A DNA stretch of 64,000 nucleotides from assembly GCF_040548815.1 (NCBI RefSeq), contig NZ_JBEPSM010000001.1, forward strand, positions 1,860,001-1,924,000, written 5' to 3'. Within the stretch, counting starts at the first letter, position 1. Every line of letters begins with the position of its first letter. The position numbers were made by a program, and so were the translations under genes. The stretch comes from Kaistia defluvii. Lineage in GTDB: Bacteria > Pseudomonadota > Alphaproteobacteria > Rhizobiales > Kaistiaceae. Positions 17,476-25,708 of the stretch are shown here, piece after piece. The notes under the pieces were generated by a model that saw nothing but the letters and a program-made list of their open reading frames with translations, had not been told where the DNA came from and did no database searches.

Positions 17476-18593
17476 TGCGAGCCTCCCTGCTTGGCGGTCG
17501 AGCCCTGCAAGGCAGGCAACGGCATGAACGGCACCACTCCACTTCCCTTCTCGTCGACGATGATCTTGTCCATGTCGGCGAAGACACCGGCGAGCGTATC
17601 CAGATAGATGCGCTCACGCGTGACGGCGGGCGCCGCCTTGTAGGATTCGTAGACCTTCACGAAACGATCGGCCTGACCCTTAGCTTCCGCGATGATCTGG
17701 TCGCGATAGGCGCTGGCGGCTTCCTCGATCTGCGAGGCCTGGCCGCGCGCGCCCGGAATGACGCGGTTGGCATAGGTCTGCGCTTCGTTCTGGACGCGGT
17801 CCTGGTCCTGCTCGGCCGCCTGAACGTCGCGGAACGAGTCGATGACCTCGGAGGGCGGGCCGACATTGAGCAGCTGCACCTGGGTCACCAGGATGCCGGC
17901 GCCGTACTGGTTGAGCTTGTTCTGCATCAGCTCCTGCGCGGCGGTCTGGATGCCGATGCGCTCTTCGGTCAGCACGCGCTGGATGTCCGAACGGCCGATG
18001 ATCTCGCGCATGACGCTTTCCGCCGTCGCCTTGACCGTGCCTTCGGGGTTCTGGACGTTGAAGAGATACTTGCTGGCGTCGTTGATGACCCAGAAGACCG
18101 AGAAATCGACATCGACGATGTTCTCGTCGCCGGTCAGCATCAGGCTTTCCTGCGGGACGTCGCGACCGTTCGAAGCGGTGTTGCGGTCGTCCTGGATCGT
18201 ACCGACCGTGGTGCGGTTCACGCGCGTGACCTGCGGCGTGTAGACGGCTTCGATCGGATAAGGCAGGCGGAAGTTCAGGCCCGGAGGGGCGCTGCGCTGG
18301 TATTCGCCGAAGCGGAGGACGACGCCCTGCTCGTCCGGCTCTACGCGGAAGGTGAAGAAATTATAGCCCAGGAAGGCTACGACGACCGCCAGGACGGCGA
18401 CGAAAAGGATGGGATTGAAACCGCCGCCCGAGCCGCCACGGCCCGGCAGAACCTGTTTCAGCTTGTCCTGGCTACGGCGAAGGAGTTCCTCGAGATCTGG
18501 CGGATTGGGACCATTGCCACGCGGGCCCTGACCCCAGGGACCGCCATTGCCGCCACCTTTCCATCCGCCGCCCGTCTGGTTGCTCCAGGGCAT
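17472..18593 (-). CDS. hflK: HflK, SPFH-domain modulator of the FtsH protease
   Basis: The partner of HflC in the membrane cage around FtsH. It has 373 residues from the ATG at 18593, with AAGGAG upstream. The first 55 are Gly/Asn/Pro-rich (WSNQTGGGWKGGGNGGPWGQ), typical of HflK; a single membrane helix lies at about 60-80; then the SPFH domain (VEPDEQGVVLRFGEYQRSAP, VDVDFSVFWVINDASKYLF) and a coiled coil with QASQIEEAASAYRDQIIAEA. It is the first gene of hflK-hflC-DUF2065, with four-base overlaps. Confidence 0.95.
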   Translation of the reverse strand: MPWSNQTGGGWKGGGNGGPWGQGPRGNGPNPPDLEELLRRSQDKLKQVLPGRGGSGGGFNPILFVAVLAVVVAFLGYNFFTFRVEPDEQGVVLRFGEYQRSAPPGLNFRLPYPIEAVYTPQVTRVNRTTVGTIQDDRNTASNGRDVPQESLMLTGDENIVDVDFSVFWVINDASKYLFNVQNPEGTVKATAESVMREIIGRSDIQRVLTEERIGIQTAAQELMQNKLNQYGAGILVTQVQLLNVGPPSEVIDSFRDVQAAEQDQDRVQNEAQTYANRVIPGARGQASQIEEAASAYRDQIIAEAKGQADRFVKVYESYKAAPAVTRERIYLDTLAGVFADMDKIIVDEKGSGVVPFMPLPALQGSTAKQGGSQ

Positions 18594-18741
18594 CTTCGCT
18601 CCTTCATTGTGTAACAATAGGGAAGGCGTACCTGCCCCCGCCCATCGAAGCAAGAGAAGCCCCGGATATGCGGCCTCTGCAGGGCCTCAGCGGGCTGGAA
18701 GTGGTGTGCAGGCGTCGCGCTTTCAACTTGGGTGCGGCCGT

Positions 18742-19254
18742 TTATCCACGACGTCGTTGATAGATGGTAAAGCGGGTCGCCGCCGTATCCGACGCGCCGG
18801 GGGGAACGTCCTCGCTCGAAACCACTTCCCATACAGACGGATCGATGTCCGGGAAGTGGGTATCGCCGGCGGGCTCCGCCTCGACATGGGTGATGTAGAG
18901 ACGGTCGGCCCGATCGAGGAAGGCGCGGTAGATCTCGCCCCCGCCGATCACCATCGCCTCGGCCTCCGCCTCCTCGCCGGCGGCTTCCGCCGCCGCCAGC
19001 GCCGCTTCCAGCGTCGGCACGACGACCACGCCCTGGGGCGCGAAGGCCTTGTCCCGCGTCAGGACAATATTGACGCGGTTGGGCAAGGGGCGGCCGATCG
19101 AGGCGAAGGTCTTGCGGCCCATGATCACCGGCTTGCCGGTCGTCAGCGCCTTGAAGCGCTTGAGGTCTGTCGACAGCTTCCACGGCATGTCGCCGTCACT
19201 GCCGATGACGCCATTGGCGGCCACCGCCGCGATGATCGAGAGCCGCATCGTCAT
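18742..19254 (-). CDS. folA: Dihydrofolate reductase
   Basis: The enzyme reduces dihydrofolate to tetrahydrofolate with NADPH, closing the cycle opened by thymidylate synthase (thyA, 2 kb upstream). It has 170 residues. It opens with LSIIAAVAANGVIGSDGDMP, then WKLSTDLKRFKALTTGKPVI, MGRKTFASIGRPLPNR and VIGGGEIYRAFLDRADRLYI, the full DHFR signature. The ATG at 19254 overlaps the stop of the upstream UPF0114 gene (ATGA); a second in-frame ATG lies two codons on. Confidence 0.96.
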   Translation of the reverse strand: MTMRLSIIAAVAANGVIGSDGDMPWKLSTDLKRFKALTTGKPVIMGRKTFASIGRPLPNRVNIVLTRDKAFAPQGVVVVPTLEAALAAAEAAGEEAEAEAMVIGGGEIYRAFLDRADRLYITHVEAEPAGDTHFPDIDPSVWEVVSSEDVPPGASDTAATRFTIYQRRRG

Positions 19255-19781
19255 GGCGCCTTCGGCGCAGCCGCCGCCTTGCTGGCCTTCGGTCCGGCCG
19301 AGATCCGGTCGACCAGGGCCAGCAGCAGGGCGGAGACGACGAAGGTCATGTGCAGGATCGTCGACCACATGATCTTGTCGTTGGTATATTCGTTGGCGTT
19401 CAGGAACACCTGCAGCAGGTGGATCGACGAGATCGCGACGATGGACGACGCCACCTTGATCTTCAGGCTGCCGGAATCGAGCTTGCCGAGCCAGGAAAGG
19501 TCGTGGTTGGCGGAGTCGAAGCGACTGACGTAATTCTCGTAGGACGAGATCATCACCATGACCACGAGGCTGGCGACCAGCGCCGCGTCGATCAGGCCGA
19601 GCATGGCCAGGATCATGTCGGATTCATCGTAGACGAAGACGTTGAGCGCGACTTTCCAGAACTTGGACATGAAGGACAGTGCATACAGCACCAGCGCCGC
19701 GCCAAGGCCGCCATAGAAGATCACCAGCAGCCAGCGGGCTGACATGATGATCTTTTCGATGGAGTTTTCGAGGGATTTCAA
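19251..19781 (-). CDS. UPF0114 / YqhA family (TIGR00645) membrane protein
   Basis: A 176-residue inner-membrane protein with three or four membrane helices: about 14-37 (ARWLLVIFYGGLGAALVLYA), 57-80 (LAMLGLIDAALVASLVVMVM) and 135-158 (TILHMTFVVSALLLALVDRI). The YVSRFDSANHDLSWLGKLDS segment and the following KIKVASSIVAISSIHLLQVF are characteristic of this family. Function is not established. It is coupled to folA by a four-base overlap and lies 39 bases after a GNAT gene. Confidence 0.88.
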   Translation of the reverse strand: MKSLENSIEKIIMSARWLLVIFYGGLGAALVLYALSFMSKFWKVALNVFVYDESDMILAMLGLIDAALVASLVVMVMISSYENYVSRFDSANHDLSWLGKLDSGSLKIKVASSIVAISSIHLLQVFLNANEYTNDKIMWSTILHMTFVVSALLLALVDRISAGPKASKAAAAPKAP

Positions 19782-19820
19782 GGGGGGAGGCTCCGTGGAT
19801 CTGAGGCCAGCATATACGGA

Positions 19821-20336
19821 TCAGGGAACCGTTTCGCCAACCCTCCCCCGCTGCTGAAATGTTGAACCGAGACGGAAAAGCGCATCGCCTTCCACCCGGC
19901 AGCGCTGCCACTCGGTCAGGATCCGAGCGCCCTGCGCCTCGTAGAAGGCGATCGAGGGCGCGTTCCAGTCGAGTACGGACCACTCGTAGCGACCGAGCCC
20001 CTCCGCGACGCAGCGCTCGGCCAGGCCGGCGAGCAGCGCCTTGCCCACGCCATGGCCACGGAATTCCGGCCGGACGAACAGATCCTCCAGATAGATGCCA
20101 TGCCGGCCGTTGAAGGTGGAGAAGGTGTAGAACCACAGCGCGAAGCCGGCCGGCTCGCCGTTCCACTCTGCGATCTCGCAGAACACCTTTGGCGCATCGC
20201 CGAATAGCGCCGCGTCGATCGCGGCCGCGTCGGCCTCGACCTCGTGCAAGAGCTTCTCGTAGTCGGCGAGTTCGCGGACGAATTCGAGCACCAGCGGCGC
20301 GTCGCCCGGGCGGGCGTGGCGAAGGACAAGAGACAT
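19821..20336 (-). CDS. GNAT family N-acetyltransferase (diamine/amino-acid acetyltransferase-like)
   Basis: 171 residues from the ATG at 20336, with GGAG upstream. It starts VLRHARPGDAPLVLEFVREL and carries IYLEDLFVRPEFRGHGVGKA (about residues 82-101, the acetyl-CoA pyrophosphate loop R-x-x-G-x-G) and VLDWNAPSIAFYEAQGA. The EDLFV motif and this ending resemble the spermidine/thialysine acetyltransferase subgroup, but the substrate is not proven. It sits 14 bases downstream of the DUF4424 gene, probably in the same transcript. Confidence 0.88.
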   Translation of the reverse strand: MSLVLRHARPGDAPLVLEFVRELADYEKLLHEVEADAAAIDAALFGDAPKVFCEIAEWNGEPAGFALWFYTFSTFNGRHGIYLEDLFVRPEFRGHGVGKALLAGLAERCVAEGLGRYEWSVLDWNAPSIAFYEAQGARILTEWQRCRVEGDALFRLGSTFQQRGRVGETVP

Positions 20337-20350
20337 GATGCGCTCCGGGT

Positions 20351-21355
20351 TCAGGGCTCGCGGGGCTGAAGGATCAGGATGTCGAGGTCCTGCTGCGGAT
20401 CGAAATCCGTCTTCACCACCTCGAACTGCGTCGGGCTGATCTTCTTCACGCCCTCGGCGCAGAAGGAAACCAGGTTCTTCGGCGCGCCCTTGTCCACGAC
20501 CAGCCGGAACTTGGCGATCGGGCCGGCCCAATTGCTGCCGGTACGCAGCACATAGGAGATGCGGTTCTCGAACAGGCTGTTGCCGCCGTCCGGCTTGAGC
20601 CCCGCCCGCGCCGCCTTCAGGAAGGCGTCGTCCATGCAGTATTTCTGGCGGTAGACCTCGAACCAGGGCTCCGACTGCGCCTCGGGCGCGACGAAGGAAA
20701 CATCGGCGCTCTGCCCGACGCTCGGCTTGTAGCTGTGCTCGACGACGATACGCTTGCCGGCGGGAAAGGTCTGCTCGCGGTAGAAGGCGGTCGAGAGCAG
20801 CCAGTTCGGCGCCAGATGCTTCACCATCCCCTTGCCGTCATTGTCATATTCGTCGATCGCCGCGAGGCCGAGCTGGACCAGATTGTCCTTGTCCGGCTGG
20901 GCCAGCGCGTCGAGCGCCTTGCGCGTCGCATCCAGATGCAGCGCCAGCGGCACGCCGAGGCTGGTCAGCAGCGGCGTCTGGTCGATGCCGAGCGCCGAAG
21001 CGCGCTGCTGCACCTTGGTCTCGACCGGCTTGCCGTCGACCGTCGTCTTGAAGCCCAGGAAGTTCTCCGGCTCTTCGACGGGAATCGACACCATGAAGTC
21101 GATGCTGCCCTGGATGTCGGGCATCGGAAACGCGACCAGCGTCGTGATGTCGTGGTCCGAATGGTTCTCGAAGGTGTAGCGAACCCGGACCTCGTCGAGC
21201 GAGATGAACAGGTCCTCCGACTGCATCTCTATGTCCTCGGTCAGGACATAGACGAGGCCGCCGGTCGAAAGGGCCGCGGTGGAATCATTGGCGCTGGCCG
21301 GCAATGCCGACGCGGCGGCGAGCAGGGCGGCAAGGCAGGCGGTCGCGGCGCGCAT
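20351..21355 (-). CDS. DUF4424 domain secreted protein
   Basis: 334 residues with a clear signal peptide (LAALLAAASALPASAND, cut near residue 22). The mature part starts STAALSTGGLVYVLTEDIEM and has VRVRYTFENHSDHDITTLVA and the late FRLVVDKGAPKNLVSFCAEG, the pattern of DUF4424, a periplasmic beta-rich family of unknown function. It is the first gene after a 90-base gap from thyA and is probably co-transcribed with the GNAT gene. Confidence 0.87.
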   Translation of the reverse strand: MRAATACLAALLAAASALPASANDSTAALSTGGLVYVLTEDIEMQSEDLFISLDEVRVRYTFENHSDHDITTLVAFPMPDIQGSIDFMVSIPVEEPENFLGFKTTVDGKPVETKVQQRASALGIDQTPLLTSLGVPLALHLDATRKALDALAQPDKDNLVQLGLAAIDEYDNDGKGMVKHLAPNWLLSTAFYREQTFPAGKRIVVEHSYKPSVGQSADVSFVAPEAQSEPWFEVYRQKYCMDDAFLKAARAGLKPDGGNSLFENRISYVLRTGSNWAGPIAKFRLVVDKGAPKNLVSFCAEGVKKISPTQFEVVKTDFDPQQDLDILILQPREP

Positions 21356-21445
21356 GAGGGAACTCCAGCCAGAAAAAACCGACCCCAGATCTACCAGCCC
21401 CCTGCCCCGCCGGTCGAGCCCGACGGCACCCGGGCGTAACGCCGG

Positions 21446-22240
21446 TCACACCGCGATCGGCGCCTTGATGGCGGGCTCGGGATCGTAGCCGACGAGCTCG
21501 AAATCCTCGAAGCGGAAATCCTCGATCCGCTTCACCTCGGGATTGAGCTTCATGGTCGGCAGCGCGCGCGGCGTGCGCGAGAGCTGCAGCTTCGCCTGCT
21601 CCAGATGGTTGGAGTAAAGATGCGCGTCGCCGAAGGTGTGGACGAAATCGCCGGGTTTCAGCCCCGTCACCTGCGCCACCATCATGGTGAGCAGCGCATA
21701 GGAGGCGATGTTGAACGGCACGCCGAGGAAGATGTCGGCCGAGCGCTGGTAGAGCTGGCAGGAAAGCCGCCCCTCGGCGACATAGAACTGGAACAGGCTG
21801 TGGCAGGGCGGCAGCGCCATATCGTCGACCTGCGCCGGGTTCCAGGCGGAAACGATCAGCCGGCGCGAATCCGGCTTGGTGCGGATCATCTCGATGACAT
21901 TGGCGAGCTGGTCGATGGCGCTGCCATCCGGGGCCGGCCAGGAACGCCACTGCGCGCCATAGACCGGGCCGAGATCGCCGTTCTCGTCCGCCCACTCGTC
22001 CCAGATCGAAACGCCGTTTTCCTTGAGGTAGCGGATGTTGGTGTCGCCGGCGACGAACCAGAGGAGTTCATGGAGGATCGAGCGCAGATGCGCCTTCTTG
22101 GTCGTGACCAGCGGGAAGCCATCGGCGAGATTGAAGCGCATCTGGTAGCCGAACACGGAAAGCGTGCCGGTTCCGGTGCGGTCTTCCTTGCGGACGCCGT
22201 GGTCCAGGACGTGCTGCATGAGATCGAGATATTGGCGCAT
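21446..22240 (-). CDS. thyA: Thymidylate synthase
   Basis: Makes dTMP from dUMP using methylene-tetrahydrofolate and yields dihydrofolate for FolA. It has 264 residues, exactly the E. coli ThyA length, when started at [15 protein letters not shown] (22240). The catalytic cysteine is Cys146 in [14 protein letters not shown], and [19 protein letters not shown] and [13 protein letters not shown] are diagnostic. The in-frame start at 22282 would add 14 non-conserved residues. It is divergent from a membrane protein gene and upstream of folA on the same strand. Confidence 0.97.
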   Translation of the reverse strand: MRQYLDLMQHVLDHGVRKEDRTGTGTLSVFGYQMRFNLADGFPLVTTKKAHLRSILHELLWFVAGDTNIRYLKENGVSIWDEWADENGDLGPVYGAQWRSWPAPDGSAIDQLANVIEMIRTKPDSRRLIVSAWNPAQVDDMALPPCHSLFQFYVAEGRLSCQLYQRSADIFLGVPFNIASYALLTMMVAQVTGLKPGDFVHTFGDAHLYSNHLEQAKLQLSRTPRALPTMKLNPEVKRIEDFRFEDFELVGYDPEPAIKAPIAV

Positions 22241-22409
22241 CGATAAGTCCGGCAGAGATTCGAGGTTTGCGCGACCATACAACGGGCGGGCGCGATCGCG
22301 GACCCGGAATTTGCACCGCGCGCGGGACTGGGTTCAACTGGCGGGCGGCCACGCCGGGTCGAGGGTGAGACTCGGCGGCGGAGTCGCACCCGCCCTCCTG
22401 GAGCACGGC

Positions 22410-23000
22410 ATGTCGCAGACCATCGCCAACCCCGACGTCTACCTGCATGTCCGCGTCATCATCGGCATCATCCTCGGCCTCAGCGTCTCGCGGCTGCTGA
22501 ACGGGGTGAGCCGGTTCGCCCAGCATCCGCTGCGCAATCCCGTCTTCGTCACGCACCTGCTCTGGGTGGCCTTCGCCTTCCTCTGCGTGGTGCATTTCTG
22601 GTGGTTCGAGTTCTACCTCGCCTCCGTCCGCGTTTGGACCTTCGAGCTCTATATCTTCATCATCGTCTATGCGAGCCTGTACTTCATCCTCTGCGCCACG
22701 CTCTTTCCGGACAGCATGGCGGAGTATTCCGGCTATGAAGACTACTTCATGTCGCGCCGGAAGTGGTTCTACGGCCTGATCGCCGTTATTTTTCTCGTCG
22801 ATCTGGTCGACACCGCGATCAAGGGCAGCGAGCACTTCCACTCGTTCGGGTTCGTCTACCCCGCACGGAACATCATCTATTCCGGCGTGGCGATCTACGC
22901 GATGTTCGTCAGCGACAAGCGCTTCCACCTGACCATCGCGATTCTCGCCCTCGCCTTCCAGGTCTTCTGGATCCTGCGCGCCTTCAGCACCCTGCAATAG
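22410..23000 (+). CDS. Polytopic membrane protein of unknown function
   Basis: 196 residues from the ATG at 22410, which has GGAG eight bases upstream. Five or six predicted membrane helices cover most of it (VIIGIILGLSVSRLLNGVSR, LLWVAFAFLCVVHFWWFEFY, FELYIFIIVYASLYFILCAT, WFYGLIAVIFLVDLVDTAI, IIYSGVAIYAMFVSD, LTIAILALAFQVFWILRAF). The loop FPDSMAEYSGYEDYFMSRRK is the main soluble part. No named family was recognised. It is divergent from thyA and convergent with the MFS gene. Confidence 0.8.
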   Translation: MSQTIANPDVYLHVRVIIGIILGLSVSRLLNGVSRFAQHPLRNPVFVTHLLWVAFAFLCVVHFWWFEFYLASVRVWTFELYIFIIVYASLYFILCATLFPDSMAEYSGYEDYFMSRRKWFYGLIAVIFLVDLVDTAIKGSEHFHSFGFVYPARNIIYSGVAIYAMFVSDKRFHLTIAILALAFQVFWILRAFSTLQ

Positions 23001-23014
23001 GACGCGCGCCGGCC

Positions 23015-24232
23015 CTATTCGGCCGGCGCCGCCAGCGGACGGCCACGACGGCCGAGCGTCACCTGGGTCAGCGTGAAGGCGATGACGCCGCAGGCCGCGA
23101 TGCCCGCGATCATCGGCAACGCCGTGCCGTCGAGGAACAGCCCGACCACCGCCATCACGACCGCGCCCGTCACCATCTGCAACGTGCCCATCAGCGCCGA
23201 GGCGGTGCCGGCGATCTCGCCATGCTCGTCCAGCGCCAGAACGGCGGAGGTGGGGATGACGAGGCCCAGGAAGCCATTGCCGATGAACAGCATGCCGATG
23301 ATCACCGCCAGCCCGTCAACGCCCGCCAGCACGAGCAGGAACAGGAGGACGACCGAGGCGGCAAAGCCGGTCACGGCGATGCTCATCACCTTGGCCAGGC
23401 CGAACATCGCGCCGAGCTTGCCGTTCAGCTGCGAGAAGCCGAAGAACGACACGGCGTTGACCGAGAAGGCCAGGCTGTATTGGGTCGGCGTCAGGCCATA
23501 ATGGTCGATCAGCACGAAGGACGAATTCGCGAGATAGGCGAAGAAGCTCGAAATGCCGAAGGCGCCGATGAAGACCAGGCCGAGGAAGTGGCGGTCGCGC
23601 AGCAGCTGCCAATAGCCGGCGATCGCGCTGCCGACGCCGCTTTCGACCCGATCCTCCGCCGGCCGAGTCTCGTCCAGCGCCAGGGCCAGCAGGACCAGGC
23701 CGAGAATGGCCGCCACCATGACGATCCAGAAGATGGCGCGCCACGAGGCGAACGCCGTCACGGCGCTGCCGGCGAGCGGCGCCAGGATCGGCGAGATGCT
23801 GAAGACCAGCATCAGCATCGACATCAGCTTGGCCGCCTCGTTGCCGGTGTGCAGGTCGCGCACGATGGCGCGCGGCACCACCATGCCGGCACAGGCGCCG
23901 AGGCCCTGGATGAAGCGGAACAGGATCAGCATCTCGACATTCGGCGCCAGCGCGCAGCCGATGCTGGCGAGCGCGAACAGGACGAGGCCGAAATAGAGCG
24001 GCGGCTTGCGGCCCACCATATCGGCGACCGGCCCATAGATGAGCTGGCCGAGACCGACGGAGATGAAGAAGGCCATCAGGCTCATCTGCACGGCGCTGGT
24101 CGAAGCGCCGAGATCCTGCCCGATCGCCGGCAGCGCCGGCAGATACATGTCGATCGCGAAGGGACCGATGGCGCTCAACAGGCCGAGCACGACCGCATAG
24201 CGCAGGAGGGATGAGGACATGACGAACACCAT
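23015..24232 (-). CDS. MFS drug-resistance transporter, Bcr/CflA subfamily
   Basis: About 405 residues and 12 predicted membrane helices. It opens LRYAVVLGLLSAIGPFAIDM-YLPALPAIG, the usual start of Bcr/CflA multidrug exporters, with the MFS loop YGPVADMVGRKPPLYFGL between helices 2 and 3 and GLGACAGMVVPRAIVRDL in helix 4/5. It probably exports drugs or metabolites across the inner membrane using the proton gradient. Two in-frame ATGs (24232, 24220) are possible and neither has a strong ribosome site. A second MFS gene of the same subfamily lies at 45425. Confidence 0.9.
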   Translation of the reverse strand: MVFVMSSSLLRYAVVLGLLSAIGPFAIDMYLPALPAIGQDLGASTSAVQMSLMAFFISVGLGQLIYGPVADMVGRKPPLYFGLVLFALASIGCALAPNVEMLILFRFIQGLGACAGMVVPRAIVRDLHTGNEAAKLMSMLMLVFSISPILAPLAGSAVTAFASWRAIFWIVMVAAILGLVLLALALDETRPAEDRVESGVGSAIAGYWQLLRDRHFLGLVFIGAFGISSFFAYLANSSFVLIDHYGLTPTQYSLAFSVNAVSFFGFSQLNGKLGAMFGLAKVMSIAVTGFAASVVLLFLLVLAGVDGLAVIIGMLFIGNGFLGLVIPTSAVLALDEHGEIAGTASALMGTLQMVTGAVVMAVVGLFLDGTALPMIAGIAACGVIAFTLTQVTLGRRGRPLAAPAE

Positions 24233-24548
24233 GAATGCGGACGACCCGGCGCATCGCAGGACGGCAAAGCCATCGCGAACCCGGATCCCCGTATGAAATT
24301 GGACAGCCGATCCGGCAAGCGAGGCCGGCATCTTTTTGTAATGATCGGCACAGTAACTAGCAGCAATGCCGCGAGCGTCAAGTTGGATTATGGGCCAAGA
24401 ATCGCAAAACGCCCCGAAGTGGCCCGTCTGCAACGCCTGACGGCCTGTTTCGCCCCCTGCCGCGACGTTTCCCGTGCGCATCCCGGCCGGGAACGGCTCG
24501 ACGGGACAACAACACCTTTTCAGGGGCGTTTCGATCCCCTATATCAGG
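24233..24548. other. Gene-free interval upstream of ssrA
   Basis: This 316-base stretch holds the upstream regions of the minus-strand MFS gene and of the plus-strand ssrA. A CTATATCA sequence at 24539-24546 is a possible ssrA -10. No credible protein frame, tRNA or riboswitch was seen in it. Confidence 0.55.
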
Positions 24549-24867
24549 TTCGCCGGTGCAAGCCGGCTATGGCGATAAACTGTCATCGAAATAAACCCAT
24601 CGGACCCGGGGGCGGTACCCGGCGCCTCCACCCAAGCCCATCCCAACAGGATGGTTTTCGGCGGGGGCGAAATAGGATCGACGAGGGCGTAAAGGGTGTT
24701 CTTTCGCTCGGCATGGTACCGCCGTTATCGGACCAAATCTGTAGTTGCAAACGACAACTATGCTAAGGTCGCTGTCGCCGCGTAAGCGGTGCCGGAACCT
24801 GAATAAAAGTCCTCCCGGTTAGCACCGGACAGGCGGGGTTCGGAGGCACCTGGCAACAGAAGCCTCC
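24549..24867 (+). ncRNA. ssrA: Permuted two-piece transfer-messenger RNA (tmRNA)
   Basis: The gene has the alphaproteobacterial circularly permuted order. The acceptor piece comes first (about 24549-24634), with T-arm stem CCGGG/CCCGG around a GGCGGTA loop (24605-24621) and acceptor strand CGCCTCC (24623-24629). The coding piece begins with GGGGGCG (24663-24669), which pairs with that strand over 7 bp (one G-U). The tag frame at 24747-24785 reads GCA to TAA and encodes ANDNYAKVAVAA, the ribosome-rescue degradation tag. A helix GGAGGC/GCCTCC (24842-24847 with 24862-24867) closes the 3' part. The encoded 3' end after discriminator A24630 is CCC, not CCA, so CCA would be made during processing. 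Outer ends are estimates. Confidence 0.92.
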
Positions 24868-25132
24868 ACTTTCATCCTTCGAGTGCGACAACCGTTTCTC
24901 CTGCCCGCCGGTGCGAATCGCGCCGGGCGTTGCGTTTGGGCGCCGGATTGCCGCCCCGGTATTCACCTTTTCGGCGAAGCTTCCCGGCGCGACCTTGACT
25001 TATCCGGGCTGGAGATCGAGTTTTCGAAACAACGAGGCTCGTCAGGGGGCCTTTTTTGGCGCGGGTCCGCGGCTTGCCGCATCGGGTGCCTGTCTTGATC
25101 CCGACCGCATTGATTCTGGGTAGTCGCCGTTC

Positions 25133-25651
25133 ATGGCCGAAGATCTTATCCGCTACGACATTCTCGCCCAGGACGCGCTTCGCGGCGTCGTGCGCAAGGT
25201 GCTGGCCGAAGTCGCCAAGACGGGGCTTCCCGGCGACCATCACTTCTACATCACCTTCGAAACCCGGGCGCCCGGCGTCCGCGTCTCGACCCGGCTGATG
25301 ACCGACTACCCCGAGGAAATGACGATCATCATCCAGCATCAGTACTGGGACCTCTCGGTCACGGAACATGCCTTCGAGATCGGCCTCTCCTTCAAGGGCG
25401 TGCCGGAGCGCCTGCTGGTGCCGTTCACGGCGCTGAAGTCCTTCGTCGATCCCTCGGTCCAGTTCGGCCTGCAGTTCGAGACCGCCGCTGCCGATGAGGA
25501 TGCGCTGGAAGGCAGCCACGAGATGGAAGACGTCGATACGTCGCCGCTCGTACTCGATACGCCGGATCGTTCCGACGAGGCGCCCGCCGAGCCTTCCGAT
25601 AAGCCGGCCGCCGAGGTCGTGCGTCTCGACGCGTTCCGCAAGAAGAGCTAA
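25133..25651 (+). CDS. sspB: SspB, ClpXP adaptor for ssrA-tagged proteins
   Basis: 172 residues of the alphaproteobacterial SspB family (also annotated DUF1321/ClpXP protease specificity-enhancing factor). The folded domain occupies about 1-115: IRYDILAQDALRGVVRKVLA, LPGDHHFYITFETRAPGVRV, EMTIIIQHQYWDLSVTEHAF, RLLVPFTALKSFVDPSVQF. An acidic flexible linker (120-160) then leads to the ClpX-docking tail VVRLDAFRKKS. SspB dimers bind the tag encoded by ssrA and hand rescued proteins to ClpXP. It lies 265 bases downstream of ssrA on the same strand, a functional pairing. fumC follows 57 bases later. Confidence 0.93.
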   Translation: MAEDLIRYDILAQDALRGVVRKVLAEVAKTGLPGDHHFYITFETRAPGVRVSTRLMTDYPEEMTIIIQHQYWDLSVTEHAFEIGLSFKGVPERLLVPFTALKSFVDPSVQFGLQFETAAADEDALEGSHEMEDVDTSPLVLDTPDRSDEAPAEPSDKPAAEVVRLDAFRKKS

Positions 25652-25708
25652 TCCCTCCCTGACTTTTCCTGAACGGCGCCGCGCCAGCGGCTGATAGAGG
25701 CTGACTTC

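Noticed and set aside
24600..24640. Possible tRNA T-arm and acceptor end
   Set aside because: It belongs to the acceptor piece of the permuted tmRNA; no D-arm or anticodon arm is present upstream.
24883..25123. Short plus-strand frames between ssrA and sspB
   Set aside because: No ribosome site, overlapping frames of similar length, no recognisable protein; treated as leader of sspB.
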